A DNA stretch of 64,000 bases. It comes from Vesta saturnalis (Eukaryota; Arthropoda; Insecta; Coleoptera; Lampyridae). The notes under the pieces are model-generated. The model had not been told where the DNA came from and did not search any database. It saw nothing but the letters and a program-made list of their open reading frames with translations. This document shows positions 11,761 through 21,466 of this stretch, one piece after another. The position numbers and the translations under genes are program-made. Within the stretch, counting starts at the first letter, position 1. Each line of letters opens with the position of its first letter. Location: contig JARFJB010001357.1 of NCBI GenBank assembly GCA_036346205.1, positions 510,001 to 574,000 of the forward strand, given 5' to 3'.

Positions 11761-11816
<56 letters not shown>
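11761..11816. repeat. (TA)n microsatellite, left TIR
   Basis: A pure run of about 28 TA units between two TIR ORFs. The right TIR carries the same array at 17843-17897 with almost the same length. Confidence 0.97.
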
Positions 11817-11819
<3 letters not shown>

Positions 11820-11869
11820 ACAGTTCCGTTGTAAACTCAAAATTCAAAAGCGTTCTCGAATCAGTAAAG

Positions 11870-12163
11870 ATGGATCTATCTGCATTGAATAGTAGCACTT
11901 TCTGTAAATCCTTCACGAACGTAAAAGACTTGGAGGTGGGTGCAAAATATAAAGTGATTGATATGAACACTATCGACACGAAGTATGGTAAACATATTAT
12001 CATTGAAACTGAGAACTTTAAGTGTATACTTCCCTTACGATTTTATGAATACTTCAAAAAAGAAGATCGCATTCAAAAGTTTAAACAATATCTGGCGGAG
12101 AAAGACGTGTACATCACCAGCGTCGGAACTGTAGGAAAGACAACTAATTTAACATTTCTGTAA
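11870..12163 (+). CDS. Polinton TIR ORF, 97 aa, possible OB-fold-like protein (left copy)
   Basis: ATG-initiated frame MDLSALNSSTFCKSFTNVKD with the core KYKVIDMNTIDTKYGKHIII, then a KCILPLRFYEYFKKED segment and a TSVGTVGKTTNLTFL end. The right TIR copy (17496-17789) encodes exactly the same 97 residues. The alternation of short hydrophobic strands and the T-K-Y-G-x-x-I-I pattern suggest a small beta-barrel nucleic-acid-binding protein of the OB type, fitting a replicating element, but this is inference. AATAAA follows at about 12200. Being intact in both arms while the core genes are broken is notable. Confidence 0.65.
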   Translation: MDLSALNSSTFCKSFTNVKDLEVGAKYKVIDMNTIDTKYGKHIIIETENFKCILPLRFYEYFKKEDRIQKFKQYLAEKDVYITSVGTVGKTTNLTFL

Positions 12164-12385
12164 AAATAATAATATATTATATCTATGTATAACTGTTTGG
12201 AAATAAATTATATATTTTTTATTGCAAAAAACGTCTTTTATTTCTTGATTAAATGAAGAGTAGGTACATCATAAAATGAAGCACCATCATTAAAAATAGC
12301 TGGTGCGAGTCATTATTAAAAAAGTAGTAGGTAACCAAACACATGTGTGGTTTGCATCTGTGCTGTCACAATGGGAAATATCCAG

Positions 12386-12642
12386 CAAAACAGCAAACAT
12401 ATGATCATCTTAAGAAGAAGAAATCGATACGGATTCATGGTAATAAATAAGGACGCTGAAGTACAAAACGGTCGTTTTAGGAAAGGCTTCGATCAGTATA
12501 TAATACCCTAGCGGTGTCGTTATAATATCATTTGGAATCAAACAGCCTACAAGCAAACAGCATAAATAACAGACCTGTTTTAAACAGAGCTGTTTATTTA
12601 CCTGTTAGACCTGTTTATTTGTTTTATTGTTGATCTGCAACG
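12386..12642 (+). promoter_or_regulatory. Likely promoter of the Polinton core gene
   Basis: Immediately inside the left TIR. A TATA box TATATAATA lies at 12497-12505, with an initiator-like AATATCATTTGG about 30 bases downstream (12525-12536). The first ATG of the core gene is at 12643. Spacing fits an RNA polymerase II core promoter. CTGTTTATTT-type repeats lie between them. Confidence 0.4.
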
Positions 12643-13639
12643 ATGGATCATCTTAAGAATGATCGACTTACTAAAGAGACAGATTACAAACCACTCATTG
12701 AACCACTTACAGAAATCGAAAAAAAATTGAACCGCTACTAAATATCGAACGAAAGACGGACTAAAGGTCACCCATTCAGCAGTATAGTACCACGCCATCA
12801 ATACCTTATCACTTGCGAGGAATTAACAAACGAAGATCATCTTCTTTAAGTGGTAGTAATTATTTTAGTCCATTCGCTCGACTTTCGTATTTTCAAAGAA
12901 ATCCTCTGCGTCAAGAGACACCATCGTTCCTCGAGACTAGTGTGATCGGAGATATTGCACCCCAAGTGGAAGAACAACGTGTAGCGACTACGACCGATTC
13001 TATTTCACTCAATACCTCTGCATCGAGAGAATTTCTGGAGCAATATGATCCATTACCACGAATATACGTGGAGCGCATGCTAAGCGATTCATCGAATGCA
13101 ATTGATACCACTTATGGAGTTCTTTACGACATTTCCACCGATAAGTGGGCAATTGGCAAGAGATCAGTAAGGATAGATGGAAAGGATTTGGTTATTAAGG
13201 GAGTTCGGTACAGTGGTACGAGCGGTCTCTAAAATCTAATAATCATGAATGAACTAGACAAACGTCTAATAAGTAGCAAAGATGAAGCGAACTATACACA
13301 TATCTTAATTGCAACTAATGCAGCTCGTCGCGATAATAACCCGGATGAACAATTGAAAGGTACACGTGCCAAAAATATACAGGGATAATTAAACCCTTAC
13401 TGGAGAAGGCGGAGATGAAGGAGGAAAAGGAGGAAGTAACTGTATTCGAAGAAATTGGGTGACCGATTGAATACAAATACTGGAGCAACGTGCATGAATT
13501 GATTCAAGATTTGGAAGTCCTATGGGTGGTAATACTGGACTCCACAACGATATCATATCAATCGTGGAAGAACTATACGAAGATGGATATATTGAGAAAC
13601 CTGACAAACAATTTTTAGTCAACTATAGTTTGCACAGCG
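12643..13639 (+). pseudogene. Polinton structural-type core gene, broken
   Basis: Starts ATG at 12643 (MDHLKNDRLTKETDYKPL). A frame slip occurs at an A-run near 12720. A long frame then runs 12813-13232 and ends YSGTSGL before a TAA. Beyond that TAA the same frame continues with HILIATNAARRDNNP, and further frames give EYKYWSNVHELIQ and NDIISIVEELYEDGYI. These C-terminal blocks (the Y-x-GT-x-GL block, ILxATNAxRR, YW-x(4)-EL, and EIISIIEELREAGYI-like) are familiar from a conserved protein of arthropod Polintons, probably virion-associated. At least two stops and two frameshifts break it. The exact Polinton gene name is uncertain. Confidence 0.65.
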
Positions 13640-14029
13640 ATGGACAAGCTTGGACGCTCTCATGTTCATGCTCAATTCCATAAACTGGTAAAAACGCAAT
13701 TCTCCATTACCGATGATAAATTCAGTGTGGAAAATAAGCGTTTAAGTAATGTAGCTGATCCCATCGAACGTCAAGATGCGCTAACCTTACAGCACTATCA
13801 ATTGACGAGGTTCCATTTAAATGGGAACCGCTTAAGACAGGTGGCCGATCCTCAAGAAGACACTGATGCCATAAATAAAGGCTACCTCGAGTTTTATATC
13901 CAGTTAGTGAAGTCGCTTATAGATGGTGTTCGTAATTACGTTGAGATAGTAGAGGCAGATTTGAATGCAACTAAAGAAACTTTAAGTAAATTGATAGAGG
14001 ACGGAACAAGTGGTAAACGAGTTGCATAA
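13640..14029 (+). CDS. Polinton-associated protein of 129 aa, intact
   Basis: ATG-initiated frame MDKLGRSHVHAQFHKLVKTQ. Two imperfect internal repeats, NKRLSNVADPIERQDALTLQ and GNRLRQVADPQEDTDAINKG, carry the R-L-x-x-VADP-x(3)-DA pattern. This pattern also occurs in phage and virus fibre-like proteins, where it forms trimeric shaft turns. The C-terminal half is helical and charged (EIVEADLNATKETLSKLIED). It follows the broken structural-type gene directly and precedes the integrase on the same strand. A minor virion or fibre role is inference. It is the only intact ORF in the core plus strand. Confidence 0.6.
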   Translation: MDKLGRSHVHAQFHKLVKTQFSITDDKFSVENKRLSNVADPIERQDALTLQHYQLTRFHLNGNRLRQVADPQEDTDAINKGYLEFYIQLVKSLIDGVRNYVEIVEADLNATKETLSKLIEDGTSGKRVA

Positions 14030-14039
14030 CCCGGCACGC

Positions 14040-14899
14040 AAAAAATTTCCCACGTAGACGCACTATTATTAAAGGAGTCGATGATCTATGGCAAGCCGAT
14101 TTAGCTGAATTTGTACCTTACGCCAAACAGAATAAAGGCTACAAATACATGCTGGTAGTTATCGACTGTTCCTCTAAATACCTATGGACGAGAGGATTGA
14201 AGATGAAGACGGTGCAGACGTGACAAAAGCTATACAAACCATTTTAAAGAACGGACGCCTAATCTGCAAACAGATGCTGGAAAACAGTTCTACAATAATC
14301 ATTTCGATAAACTGATGATGAAATATAACATTAATCACTACGCCACCTACAGCATGAGAAAGGCTAGCATAGCATAAAGAGTGATTAGGGCCATCAAGAA
14401 TACCTTATATAAAAATTTGGGCAGCGTGGAATATACGTATGGATTGGAAGACTTCTTTCTCGAGGAAGTAACGACAGAATACAATAATCGTAAACTTCGA
14501 ACGATCGGAATGAAACCTAGCGAATTAAATGCTAACACAACGCTTAATGTATCTTCGAATCTCAAAATCTTTAATAAAAACGATCGATACATGGTGGGCG
14601 ACATAGTTCGCATGAGTAAATTTAAAAGCATATTTGATAAAGGTTATGTACCCAATTCGTCGAGTGAACTTTTCAAGATTGTTAAAGTACGCGTAACCAA
14701 TCCGGTCACGTACTTGCTAAAAGACATGAAAGGGACACCTGTACTAGGTGGATTTTATGGACAGGAACTGCAAAAGGCTAAATATCCGGACGTGTACTTG
14801 GTGGAAAAGGTCATTCGACGTAAGAAGAATAAAGTGTACGTAAAATGGTTGGGATTAAACGAATATTCGTGGATCGATGATGACAATGTAGTTTTATAA
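14040..14899 (+). pseudogene. Polinton integrase with C-terminal chromodomain, inactivated
   Basis: A retroviral-type DDE integrase. First catalytic Asp block: VDDLWQADLAEF (about 14080-14115). Then KGYKYMLVVIDCSSKYLW, and the second Asp in LQTDAGKQF (about 14260-14290). The third catalytic position, where the family has the Glu of S-I-x-E-R-F-N-R, reads SIA-stop-R: the codon is TAA at about 14374. An intact frame from 14381 to 14899 carries the C-terminal region and ends in a chromodomain (DVYLVEKVIRRKKNKVYVKW, LNEYSWIDDDNVVL). Two frameshifts lie between the first and second Asp blocks. Dead as an enzyme; the chromodomain part is undamaged. Confidence 0.85.
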
Positions 14900-14958
14900 C
14901 CATATTGTTGTACCTACTTAACTATAAATAAAAATTCAGCATACTGTTTTATCGTTTT

Positions 14959-15267
14959 TTATTTCATCTCACCATACAAAGGTTTTTTTAACAATATCTT
15001 TCTATCGGACGGTCTAAAAGGATACTTGATATCCTGCTCCTTGCATATATTCCAAAGAATTTCCAGAGCCATAGAGTTGGCGTATTCGATGGCCGTACAA
15101 ATAGCGTCGTCCATCACCACCGACAAATTCTTATAATTACCTAAGATGCTGTGAACATTATATAACGGCTTACTTAAGTCAAGTATATACATTTTGACAT
15201 GTGGCTGTACGGCAAATGATTCAAGTTGATTCGCAGCTATACATTCACTATTTACAATCTTACACAT
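14959..15267 (-). CDS. Unrecognised Polinton core ORF (102 aa)
   Basis: Minus-strand ATG frame beginning MCKIVNSECIAANQLESFAV and ending LLKKPLYGEMK, convergent with the integrase (60 bases between stops). No signal peptide or membrane segment, and no motif I recognise. AATAAA-like sequence on each strand lies in the short gap between the two genes, fitting convergent transcription. It could be an intact small Polinton gene or a fragment of a larger one. Confidence 0.4.
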   Translation of the reverse strand: MCKIVNSECIAANQLESFAVQPHVKMYILDLSKPLYNVHSILGNYKNLSVVMDDAICTAIEYANSMALEILWNICKEQDIKYPFRPSDRKILLKKPLYGEMK

Positions 15268-15416
15268 ATTTACAACTTTCTTAATTAAATTATCCAGTTC
15301 ACTCTTTTATTGAACACCAATGTAATTTTATTCGCGCACATTTCCCGTTTTGATGCACCAGTTGAAGTACTCGTCCGGTAGAACAATGTCTTGCAAGATC
15401 GCATTAATAAAAATAG

Positions 15417-15545
15417 TTTTCAGTTGATGATATATCCATTACAGCACTCTTTAAATATTTTGTATATATCATACGCCTAGCATGACCGAGCTCTTGTTCC
15501 ATGCGAACGTGTTTTTCTGAACGAATGCTCCAACTGGCGCTCATG
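15417..15545 (-). CDS. Short ORF MSASWSIRSEKH..., possible truncated Polinton gene
   Basis: Starts MSASWSIRSEKHVRMEQELG and continues HARRMIYTKYLKSAV before a stop. An overlapping frame then continues with ILQDIVLPDEYFNWCIKTG towards the next minus-strand ORF. It may be one small protein split by a frameshift. Family unknown. Confidence 0.3.
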
Positions 15546-15567
15546 ATATGAAATGTAAATTCAAACA

Positions 15568-16480
15568 TTAAACGTTACTGAGATGTATTGAGACGGAAAT
15601 AGTTGAATTGTAACCCCAAGGACGAGTTGTAACAGAGTTTGTTGTTATAACTCGTTTATCATCGTAGGGACTGAGAACAATTTTATTTTGCTTGATCGTA
15701 TACCTCATCAAAATTTTGTGTTGAACAAAGCTTAGCGGTTGACTGGGAATTACGTTAGTAACAATTGAATTGACCCAATTTTCAATGTTCCATAACTGAT
15801 TGATAAACCACGTAATGCAATCTGCCCCTCTATTGCAGAAAAATTTTGATAATGAACCATCGTAAGAGCACTTGAGATAAAACTCAATACTGAAAGGTTC
15901 TGAAACAATTTTTTGTTTGCACCACCAACATCTGGAGAATTGGAACATTTTTTTTCTAAAATACTATCAATATCTGCGTAAATAGCAAAAATCATGAATG
16001 GCATTACATGCTTTTTACTATGCAGTGTAAATTTACGGATATAATTTTTCAAATTTTTTTATATCTGATAATTTAATAGGAAATTTAATCGTGCCACGAT
16101 TCAATACCTCATCGCAATGGGGATAGCTTCCTATTCTATCAGGGTTTTTGTTTGCAGGATACAAAACGGAGACCACCGACCAAGGAAAACAAAATTTATC
16201 GGTATTTTTAATATTAACAATAGCCCTCTTTAGTGCAATAATACGTGGAACTGTGATGAAAGTAGAAATGCCACCCCTTATGGAAACGTAATTATTTATG
16301 TTTACTTTCAAATGCAAAATTTCACTTAGAGCAAACCCCGATCCTTCCTCTTGAAACTCTTCCAGTTTAACTGTCAATTTGACAACAATTTCCTTTGATA
16401 CCACACCTTGAGATTTGTGCCAAAGTCAATAACAGAATTTCTGATAGAAAAATGCTTTAATTCTACATTCATATTTTGAC
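15568..16480 (-). pseudogene. Polinton family-B DNA polymerase, collapsed
   Basis: Reading right to left: NVELKHFSIRNSVIDFG, then LEEFQEEGSGFALSEILHLK and NNYVSIRGGI, then KRAIVNIKNTDKFCFPWSV. These are hallmark stretches of the N-terminal region of insect Polinton DNA polymerase. Next comes KKHVMPFMIFAIYADIDSIL, matching the start of the 3'-5' exonuclease domain, and EPFSIEFYLKCSYDGSLSKF. The end reads KQNKIVLSPYDDKRV and TRPWGYNS, similar to the extreme C-terminus of the family. About 100 residues before the exonuclease and the whole polymerase core (no DTDS-type motif) are missing, and frames change at least three times. It is a deletion derivative that cannot replicate the element itself. 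Confidence 0.75.
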
Positions 16481-16689
16481 ATACCAGTACAACATTCACC
16501 TTTAACAAAGACCTTTCAATATAATATTAACCGTTCTAGCAAAGCTAACAAATGCCTTTGTTAAAAAATTAAGGGATCATTGTATCCCAAGTTGACTATA
16601 ATTCCCGTTAATAATTTCGAATCAAAACAAGATTTATCTAAGTGAACATTATTGGTAATAGCTTTTTTTTATCAGAAAAAATATTGGTT

Positions 16690-17025
16690 CTAAGTATCGA
16701 AAATGTATCTAACTATTGCGAGCTTGTGTTTTAATAATTTTAATGTATTCTGAGTCAACTCAACTAGGAAGCTGCTGACGGTAGACAGAGATGATGAGGA
16801 TGACATACCTACCAACACGAAACTTATCCTTAAAATATTTAACAAAAGTATTCCGGGTTTATTGAAATTTTGCTCAGCGAAATCGAACGGAGCACACAAC
16901 CCAACAAAACACGTAATCAATTTTAGCATCAATAAACCTGTTATATAGATCAAGTACTCAGCTACAAAGTATGGAGCATTCAAGCAGGCAGACGCTATGT
17001 TGCATTTTTTTTTCATTTCCTGCAA
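16690..17025 (-). CDS. Hydrophobic ORF (111 aa), unrecognised
   Basis: Minus-strand frame MQEMKKKCNIASACLNAPYF. Two hydrophobic stretches, about residues 18-48 and 55-75, could be membrane segments; a Ser-rich patch (GMSSSSSLSTVSSF) follows. It lies between the polymerase relic and the right TIR. Some Polintons carry small membrane proteins, but I cannot place this one, and chance is possible in this AT-rich core. Confidence 0.3.
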   Translation of the reverse strand: MQEMKKKCNIASACLNAPYFVAEYLIYITGLLMLKLITCFVGLCAPFDFAEQNFNKPGILLLNILRISFVLVGMSSSSSLSTVSSFLVELTQNTLKLLKHKLAIVRYIFDT

Positions 17026-17129
17026 AAGTACTCTCTCCCTCTCACTTCAAAATGCTGAAACAACAAGAATTATTTTTTAATGATGACGCACATCAGTTAT
17101 TTTTAATGATGGTGCTGTCACTATATTTT

Positions 17130-17420
17130 TTAGATACGACGCTAACCGACTATTTTTAGCTATGACGCGACCACCTTTTAGTGAGGACATAAACCGGCTA
17201 TTTTTAGCTATGATACACCACATTTTAGCGAGGACGCGAACCAGATGTGTGTCTAGCACAGACACCAACCACACATACCTGGATATTTCCCATTGTGACA
17301 GCACAGATTCAAACCACACATGTGTTTGGTTACCTACTATTTTTAATAATGACTCGCACCAGCTATTTTAATGATGGTGCTTCATTTTATGATGTACCTA
17401 CTCTTCATTTAATCAAGAAA
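17130..17420 (+). repeat. Iterated CTATTTTTAGCTATGA-type motifs at inner TIR edge
   Basis: The block CTATTTTTAGCTATGAYRCGA recurs with short spacers (about 17150, 17200, and diverged copies to about 17390), interleaved with ACCACCTTTTAGTGAGGAC-type units. Related units occur at 11135-11215 and 18440-18520. They look like iterons or short tandem repeats just outside the shared inner TIR edge. Confidence 0.4.
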
Positions 17421-17495
17421 TAAAAGACGTTTTTGCAATAAAAATATATAATTTATTTCCAAACAGTTATACATAGATATAATATATTATTATTT

Positions 17496-17789
17496 TTACA
17501 GAAATGTTAAATTAGTTGTCTTTCCTACAGTTCCGACGCTGGTGATGTACACGTCTTTCTCCGCCAGATATTGTTTAAACTTTTGAATGCGATCTTCTTT
17601 TTTGAAGTATTCATAAAATCGTAAGGGAAGTATACACTTAAAGTTCTCAGTTTCAATGATAATATGTTTACCATACTTCGTGTCGATAGTGTTCATATCA
17701 ATCACTTTATATTTTGCACCCACCTCCAAGTCTTTTACGTTCGTGAAGGATTTACAGAAAGTGCTACTATTCAATGCAGATAGATCCAT
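17496..17789 (-). CDS. Polinton TIR ORF, 97 aa (right copy)
   Basis: Encodes exactly the same 97 residues as 11870-12163. See that entry for motifs. The flanking (TA)n array and the upstream ORF are mirrored too. Confidence 0.65.
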   Translation of the reverse strand: MDLSALNSSTFCKSFTNVKDLEVGAKYKVIDMNTIDTKYGKHIIIETENFKCILPLRFYEYFKKEDRIQKFKQYLAEKDVYITSVGTVGKTTNLTFL

Positions 17790-17839
17790 CTTTACTGATT
17801 CGAGGACGCTTTTGAATTTTGAGTTTACAACGGAACTGT

Positions 17840-17842
<3 letters not shown>

Positions 17843-17897
<55 letters not shown>
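17843..17897. repeat. (TA)n microsatellite, right TIR
   Basis: A pure TA run of about 55 bases, the mirror of 11761-11816. Confidence 0.97.
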
Positions 17898-17899
<2 letters not shown>

Positions 17900-17935
17900 C
17901 TGCATCACGATTTTGATGGTAGAGGGGAGAGTGTG

Positions 17936-18290
17936 CTTTGAGAATTGCATCAGTAGGCTAATCTGCATCTGATGATGAATAACTGCTGCCATCAGGAGAT
18001 GCTGTCCATTTTTTATATCTGGGCAAAACTGATACAATTGCACAACCTTTAGTTCTTCTACAAAACATTTTTCACATATTTTCTTTAAATTTAAAAACTT
18101 TTCACATACCGTTACTCCTGTTTCATACCTTTTCGCTAGGACGTTACACTCCTCTTCACTATAATCACCTCGCCCGTAAACCGCCTCATGTTCGGCATCG
18201 AATACTAATGCCGAAAATTCTTGCTTCCACCGCTGTTCTCAGGTCAGTTGCTTTGATCCATTGTTCTTGAGCGTATGCCATCCACATGTT
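17936..18290 (-). pseudogene. Right-TIR copy of 112-aa ORF, frameshifted
   Basis: Same sequence as 11361-11699 on the other strand except for an 8-base deletion near 18224 (the codons after TAVE), which shifts the frame. Confidence 0.6.
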
Positions 18291-18813
18291 TTACACAACA
18301 CTCACTACCCATTACACTATTTCCTTATATTGTTACTCTAAACTACCCCACTATGTTACATTAGTGCAGATATGAACCATCTCTTTGATTACCACACATA
18401 TCTGGTTACGCGCATAAGCTACTTTCAACGATGATGCTGTCACTATACTTTTTAGCTATAACGCGACCACCTTTTAGTGAGGACATGAACCGACTATTTT
18501 TAGCTATGATATAACCAGCTATGATCTGACCCTCTCATTTTAACATGGAGTCGTTACTCTTGTTGACCTCTGAATGACCTTGAAGTTTTGAAAGTCATGA
18601 CCTACTTTTTATGCACAGCTTACGTGATCGTCGTGACCTTGAAGTGGAGTAGCTCTACCTTACATTACTACTACTACTACTACCGATATATGCAATGTGT
18701 TCGATGACCTTGACCTACAACAGAAACACTCGTAGAAAAAGTATAGTAGAAAAGTGGAGTAGCTCCGACCTTACATTACTCTTGTATATATTCTTCACAG
18801 TACCGGAAAGCAA

Positions 18814-19032
18814 ATGGAGACAATGGTGAAGGTCTACGTCAGGGATTTTGAAGAAAATTTCTACCCGACCCCGACACCAACACCGCCCCATTTGCAACGC
18901 AAAAGAACAGCACAGCTGAATACTGCGTTGGAGACCTCACGGGTAGAGGAAGGCAAGCTAGAACAGGAACTGGCCTGCATCAAAAATTTTGTGAATTTTG
19001 GGGCTGAGGTGTACAAATATATAGATATGTAG
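18814..19032 (+). CDS. Small TIR ORF, right copy (72 aa)
   Basis: METMVKVYVRDFEENFYPTP, then a Thr-Pro stretch, then a charged helix (TSRVEEGKLEQELACIK). Longer than the left copy because of a one-base difference and a shifted end. Function unknown. Transcribed toward the outer end of the element. Confidence 0.4.
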   Translation: METMVKVYVRDFEENFYPTPTPTPPHLQRKRTAQLNTALETSRVEEGKLEQELACIKNFVNFGAEVYKYIDM

Positions 19033-20814
19033 TATGTAAATATGTAGAAATAAGAATTATATGTAATATTGGTTAAGTAATTATAATAAATGTAGATAAA
19101 TTGAGTATCGGAAGTATTTGCTTTAACATAACATTTATGAAAAGGATAACGAATATTTTTTTATAACAAAGGTGTGTGCGTACATAAATGGAGAATGAGG
19201 CAGTATAAGAATAATTGTATAATATAAAATTAATGAATTAATAATGGTAACCAGAAGTACTAAAATTAATGTGTGATTAGAGCGTGAAATCAGTTATTAG
19301 TTTCCCAATTGTAATACTGTCATAAAAATTAAGCAAACTTAAGGGAAAGAAAATGATACAAAATAGTCAGGAAATGTGTAATTTGTGTTGCATGTCTGCA
19401 GGACTTACTTAAATTGCTTTCCATTTATACTTGTAGATGCATGTGTGTTAGAATGATAACAAAATTTATATTAAAAAGTTCATGAATTGAAACAGAAAAA
19501 ATAGGACCACCAATTTTTTTTAGTTCCAACGCGATGTAAAAATTATATATGTAATTTCTTGTAAAATCAGTACTATAAGGAATAAAATGTACTTCAACAG
19601 AAAGGAATGTGTATGGTCAGCATTTTTCAATGCAAGATATGATTACGAGTGTTTTTCCAATCTTATCTAAACCATACAGTTCATTATCATTTTACAAGTT
19701 TTACTCATTTATTAATATATTACTTATATTTCTTATAATTTTTATGTAACCATTAATTAACGTAACACTGTTGATTTCATTATTTGAAAATGAAACTACA
19801 TACTATTAAAAAATGTACATTAGTACAACAATTCATATATAATTTTAAATTAATGATTATTCCATTTAAGTTATATTTTTGGAGCGTAATATTTTAAATT
19901 AAATCAATATTCATATATTATATAATTTACATTGGGATAGCTGCCCAAATTTGATATATGTGTTAGATACGTCGAAAAACCGACAGGGCGTGATAGGGGG
20001 GGTTTTTAATTTATTTTTGTCAAATTCTGGTCCGTTTTCGCTTGAAGTGGAGTATTCACCTTCAATGAACTCATGACATCGTCGTGACAACATGTTTAAA
20101 CTTGTTAAATACACACCTACTTTTAGTTTAGTAAATTATTTCACCTTGACCCAATTTAATAAGCCCATTTGACTTGGTCTACTTTTTAGCATAGACAACG
20201 CGCATTCTTCTTGTTTCCATGAATTGATTCTTTAACGATTAAACTGCTTTGATAAAAAAGAGTATATTTACATTAAAACATTTCACACACATAAAATTAT
20301 TGCTTACTACAGTATTTCAATAGGTAATGTTATTCACCTTTTCTTTGTAATTGTTTTATGTGATATTTATAAAATTACATAGCATTTTTTAATCCTGAAG
20401 TCAAAAATTCTGAATTTTGTATTTAACCTAAACAAATAACAGCGCAAAATATAGCAGTCCCAATTTTTTCTCAAAACTAAAAAATGTGAAAAAATTGTAT
20501 CTTAATAGCAGAATTTTCGTTTACATGTACGCACACGTTGATAATTAGATACATAATAAATCATAACGCGGTAGTCCTTTACCCAAACATTCCAATTTTT
20601 GCATGCAGACTAAACAATGAACTCATGACCTACTTTTTATGTATAGCTTACGAGAGCGACGTGACCTTGAAGTGGAGTAGCTCCGGCCTCTATATACTTG
20701 AGGCGTGGAGCGCGTTCTGACATAATGAGAAAACTCACTTGACCTTGAAATAAATCCCATAAGATTTACATGGGTGACCTTGAAGTGGAGTAGTTCCGGC
20801 CTTATATTACTACT

Positions 20815-20820
20815 ATTGGC
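20815..20820 (+). repeat. Polinton target-site duplication, right (ATTGGC)
   Basis: Identical to 8827-8832. Confidence 0.85.
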
Positions 20821-21392
20821 AACCTCAATTATTAAGAAATATTCCTATATGCACCCTAATCTTTACCCCGATTAATTCCATTGGTAATTTTAAAGGTGCA
20901 TTTATAACCATTACCGCTACATTGTGTATGATTTACATTCAATCTGAAAAAATTGTGACTTACCATTTATTTGATAATAATCACATTTTCTGTATATAAA
21001 TCAATTGACTGAGTTCACACCACTAGTAATTTACATAATAATTAGTAATTACCACATGATTACCGAGAATAAACATATTTCAGAACTTGCCTTAGACGAC
21101 ATCTAAATCATTCGCAGCGGGAAGCTTAAATTGGGAAGGAGCCGGACAGTCAAGGAGAGGACACCGAGGCCTTTATTGTGGCAATTTTCAATAATTTATT
21201 GTAATAGAATTAACCTTACACCCATACATAGTAATCGTAACTCTAACAATTAGCATAAATAAATATCTATATAAACGATATTGCAGGCTCACATTCCATT
21301 AATATAAGTAATTTGACTGTAATCTCATTATATTTAGAATTTACATCAGTTCTACATACATAAAGACAAAATTTACATCGATTAGGGCTTGA
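20821..21392. other. Intergenic, no gene seen
   Basis: AT-rich host or older repeat DNA next to the Polinton. No frames or motifs recognised. Confidence 0.5.
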
Positions 21393-21466
21393 ACCTTGGT
21401 GGGGCAGTTGGTTAGCGCGGTACTCTAGCAAAGTACAGGTCGTAGGTTCAAATCCTACTCGAGGTA
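21393..21466 (+). tRNA. tRNA-like gene, anticodon AGC
   Basis: A full cloverleaf can be folded: a 7-bp acceptor ACCTTGG with TCGAGGT (one G-T pair each at positions 5 and 7), D-arm GGGC...GCGC with one mismatch, anticodon stem GTACT/AGTAC around CTAGCAA (anticodon AGC), and T-arm GTAGG/CCTAC around TTCAAAT. A pol III terminator TTTTT follows within 10 bases. The anticodon would read Ala codons, but the acceptor stem lacks the G3-U70 pair required by alanyl-tRNA synthetase. It may therefore be a tRNA pseudogene, a mis-charged variant or a SINE head. Confidence 0.6.

Larger units (their letters stand above)
8833..12385 (+). repeat. Polinton left terminal inverted repeat (3,553 bp)
   Basis: It matches 17279-20814 on the opposite strand with few differences. 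It contains four copies of the terminal block GGCCGGAGCTACTCCACTTC (starting about 8848, 8959, 10886 and 10990, some diverged), six TCAAGGTCA sites, three small ORFs and a (TA)28 array. It ends inward at GGGAAATATCCAG (12373-12385). Polinton TIRs known to me are usually several hundred bases to about 1 kb, so this length is unusual. Confidence 0.9.
8833..20814. mobile_element. Polinton/Maverick element, internally deleted, with long TIRs
   Basis: An 11,982-bp element starting AGTAGTAATATAAGG and ending with its reverse complement, flanked by a perfect 6-bp duplication ATTGGC. Long TIRs (8833-12385 and 17279-20814) enclose a 4.9-kb core. The core genes match Polinton families: an integrase with retroviral-type DDE motifs and a C-terminal chromodomain, N-terminal/exonuclease pieces of the self-primed family-B DNA polymerase, and two proteins that travel with insect Polintons. 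Full Polintons are usually 15-20 kb. Here the ATPase, protease, recognisable major capsid gene and the polymerase core are missing, so this is a non-autonomous deletion derivative. The near-perfect outer TIR match (one mismatch in the first 130 bases) suggests recent arrival or ongoing arm homogenisation. Confidence 0.85.
17279..20814 (-). repeat. Polinton right terminal inverted repeat (3,536 bp)
   Basis: Reverse complement of 8833-12385. Differences include an 8-base deletion in the 112-aa ORF, a one-base change in the 64/72-aa ORF and scattered substitutions. The outer end CCGGCCTTATATTACTACT is followed by ATTGGC. Confidence 0.9.
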
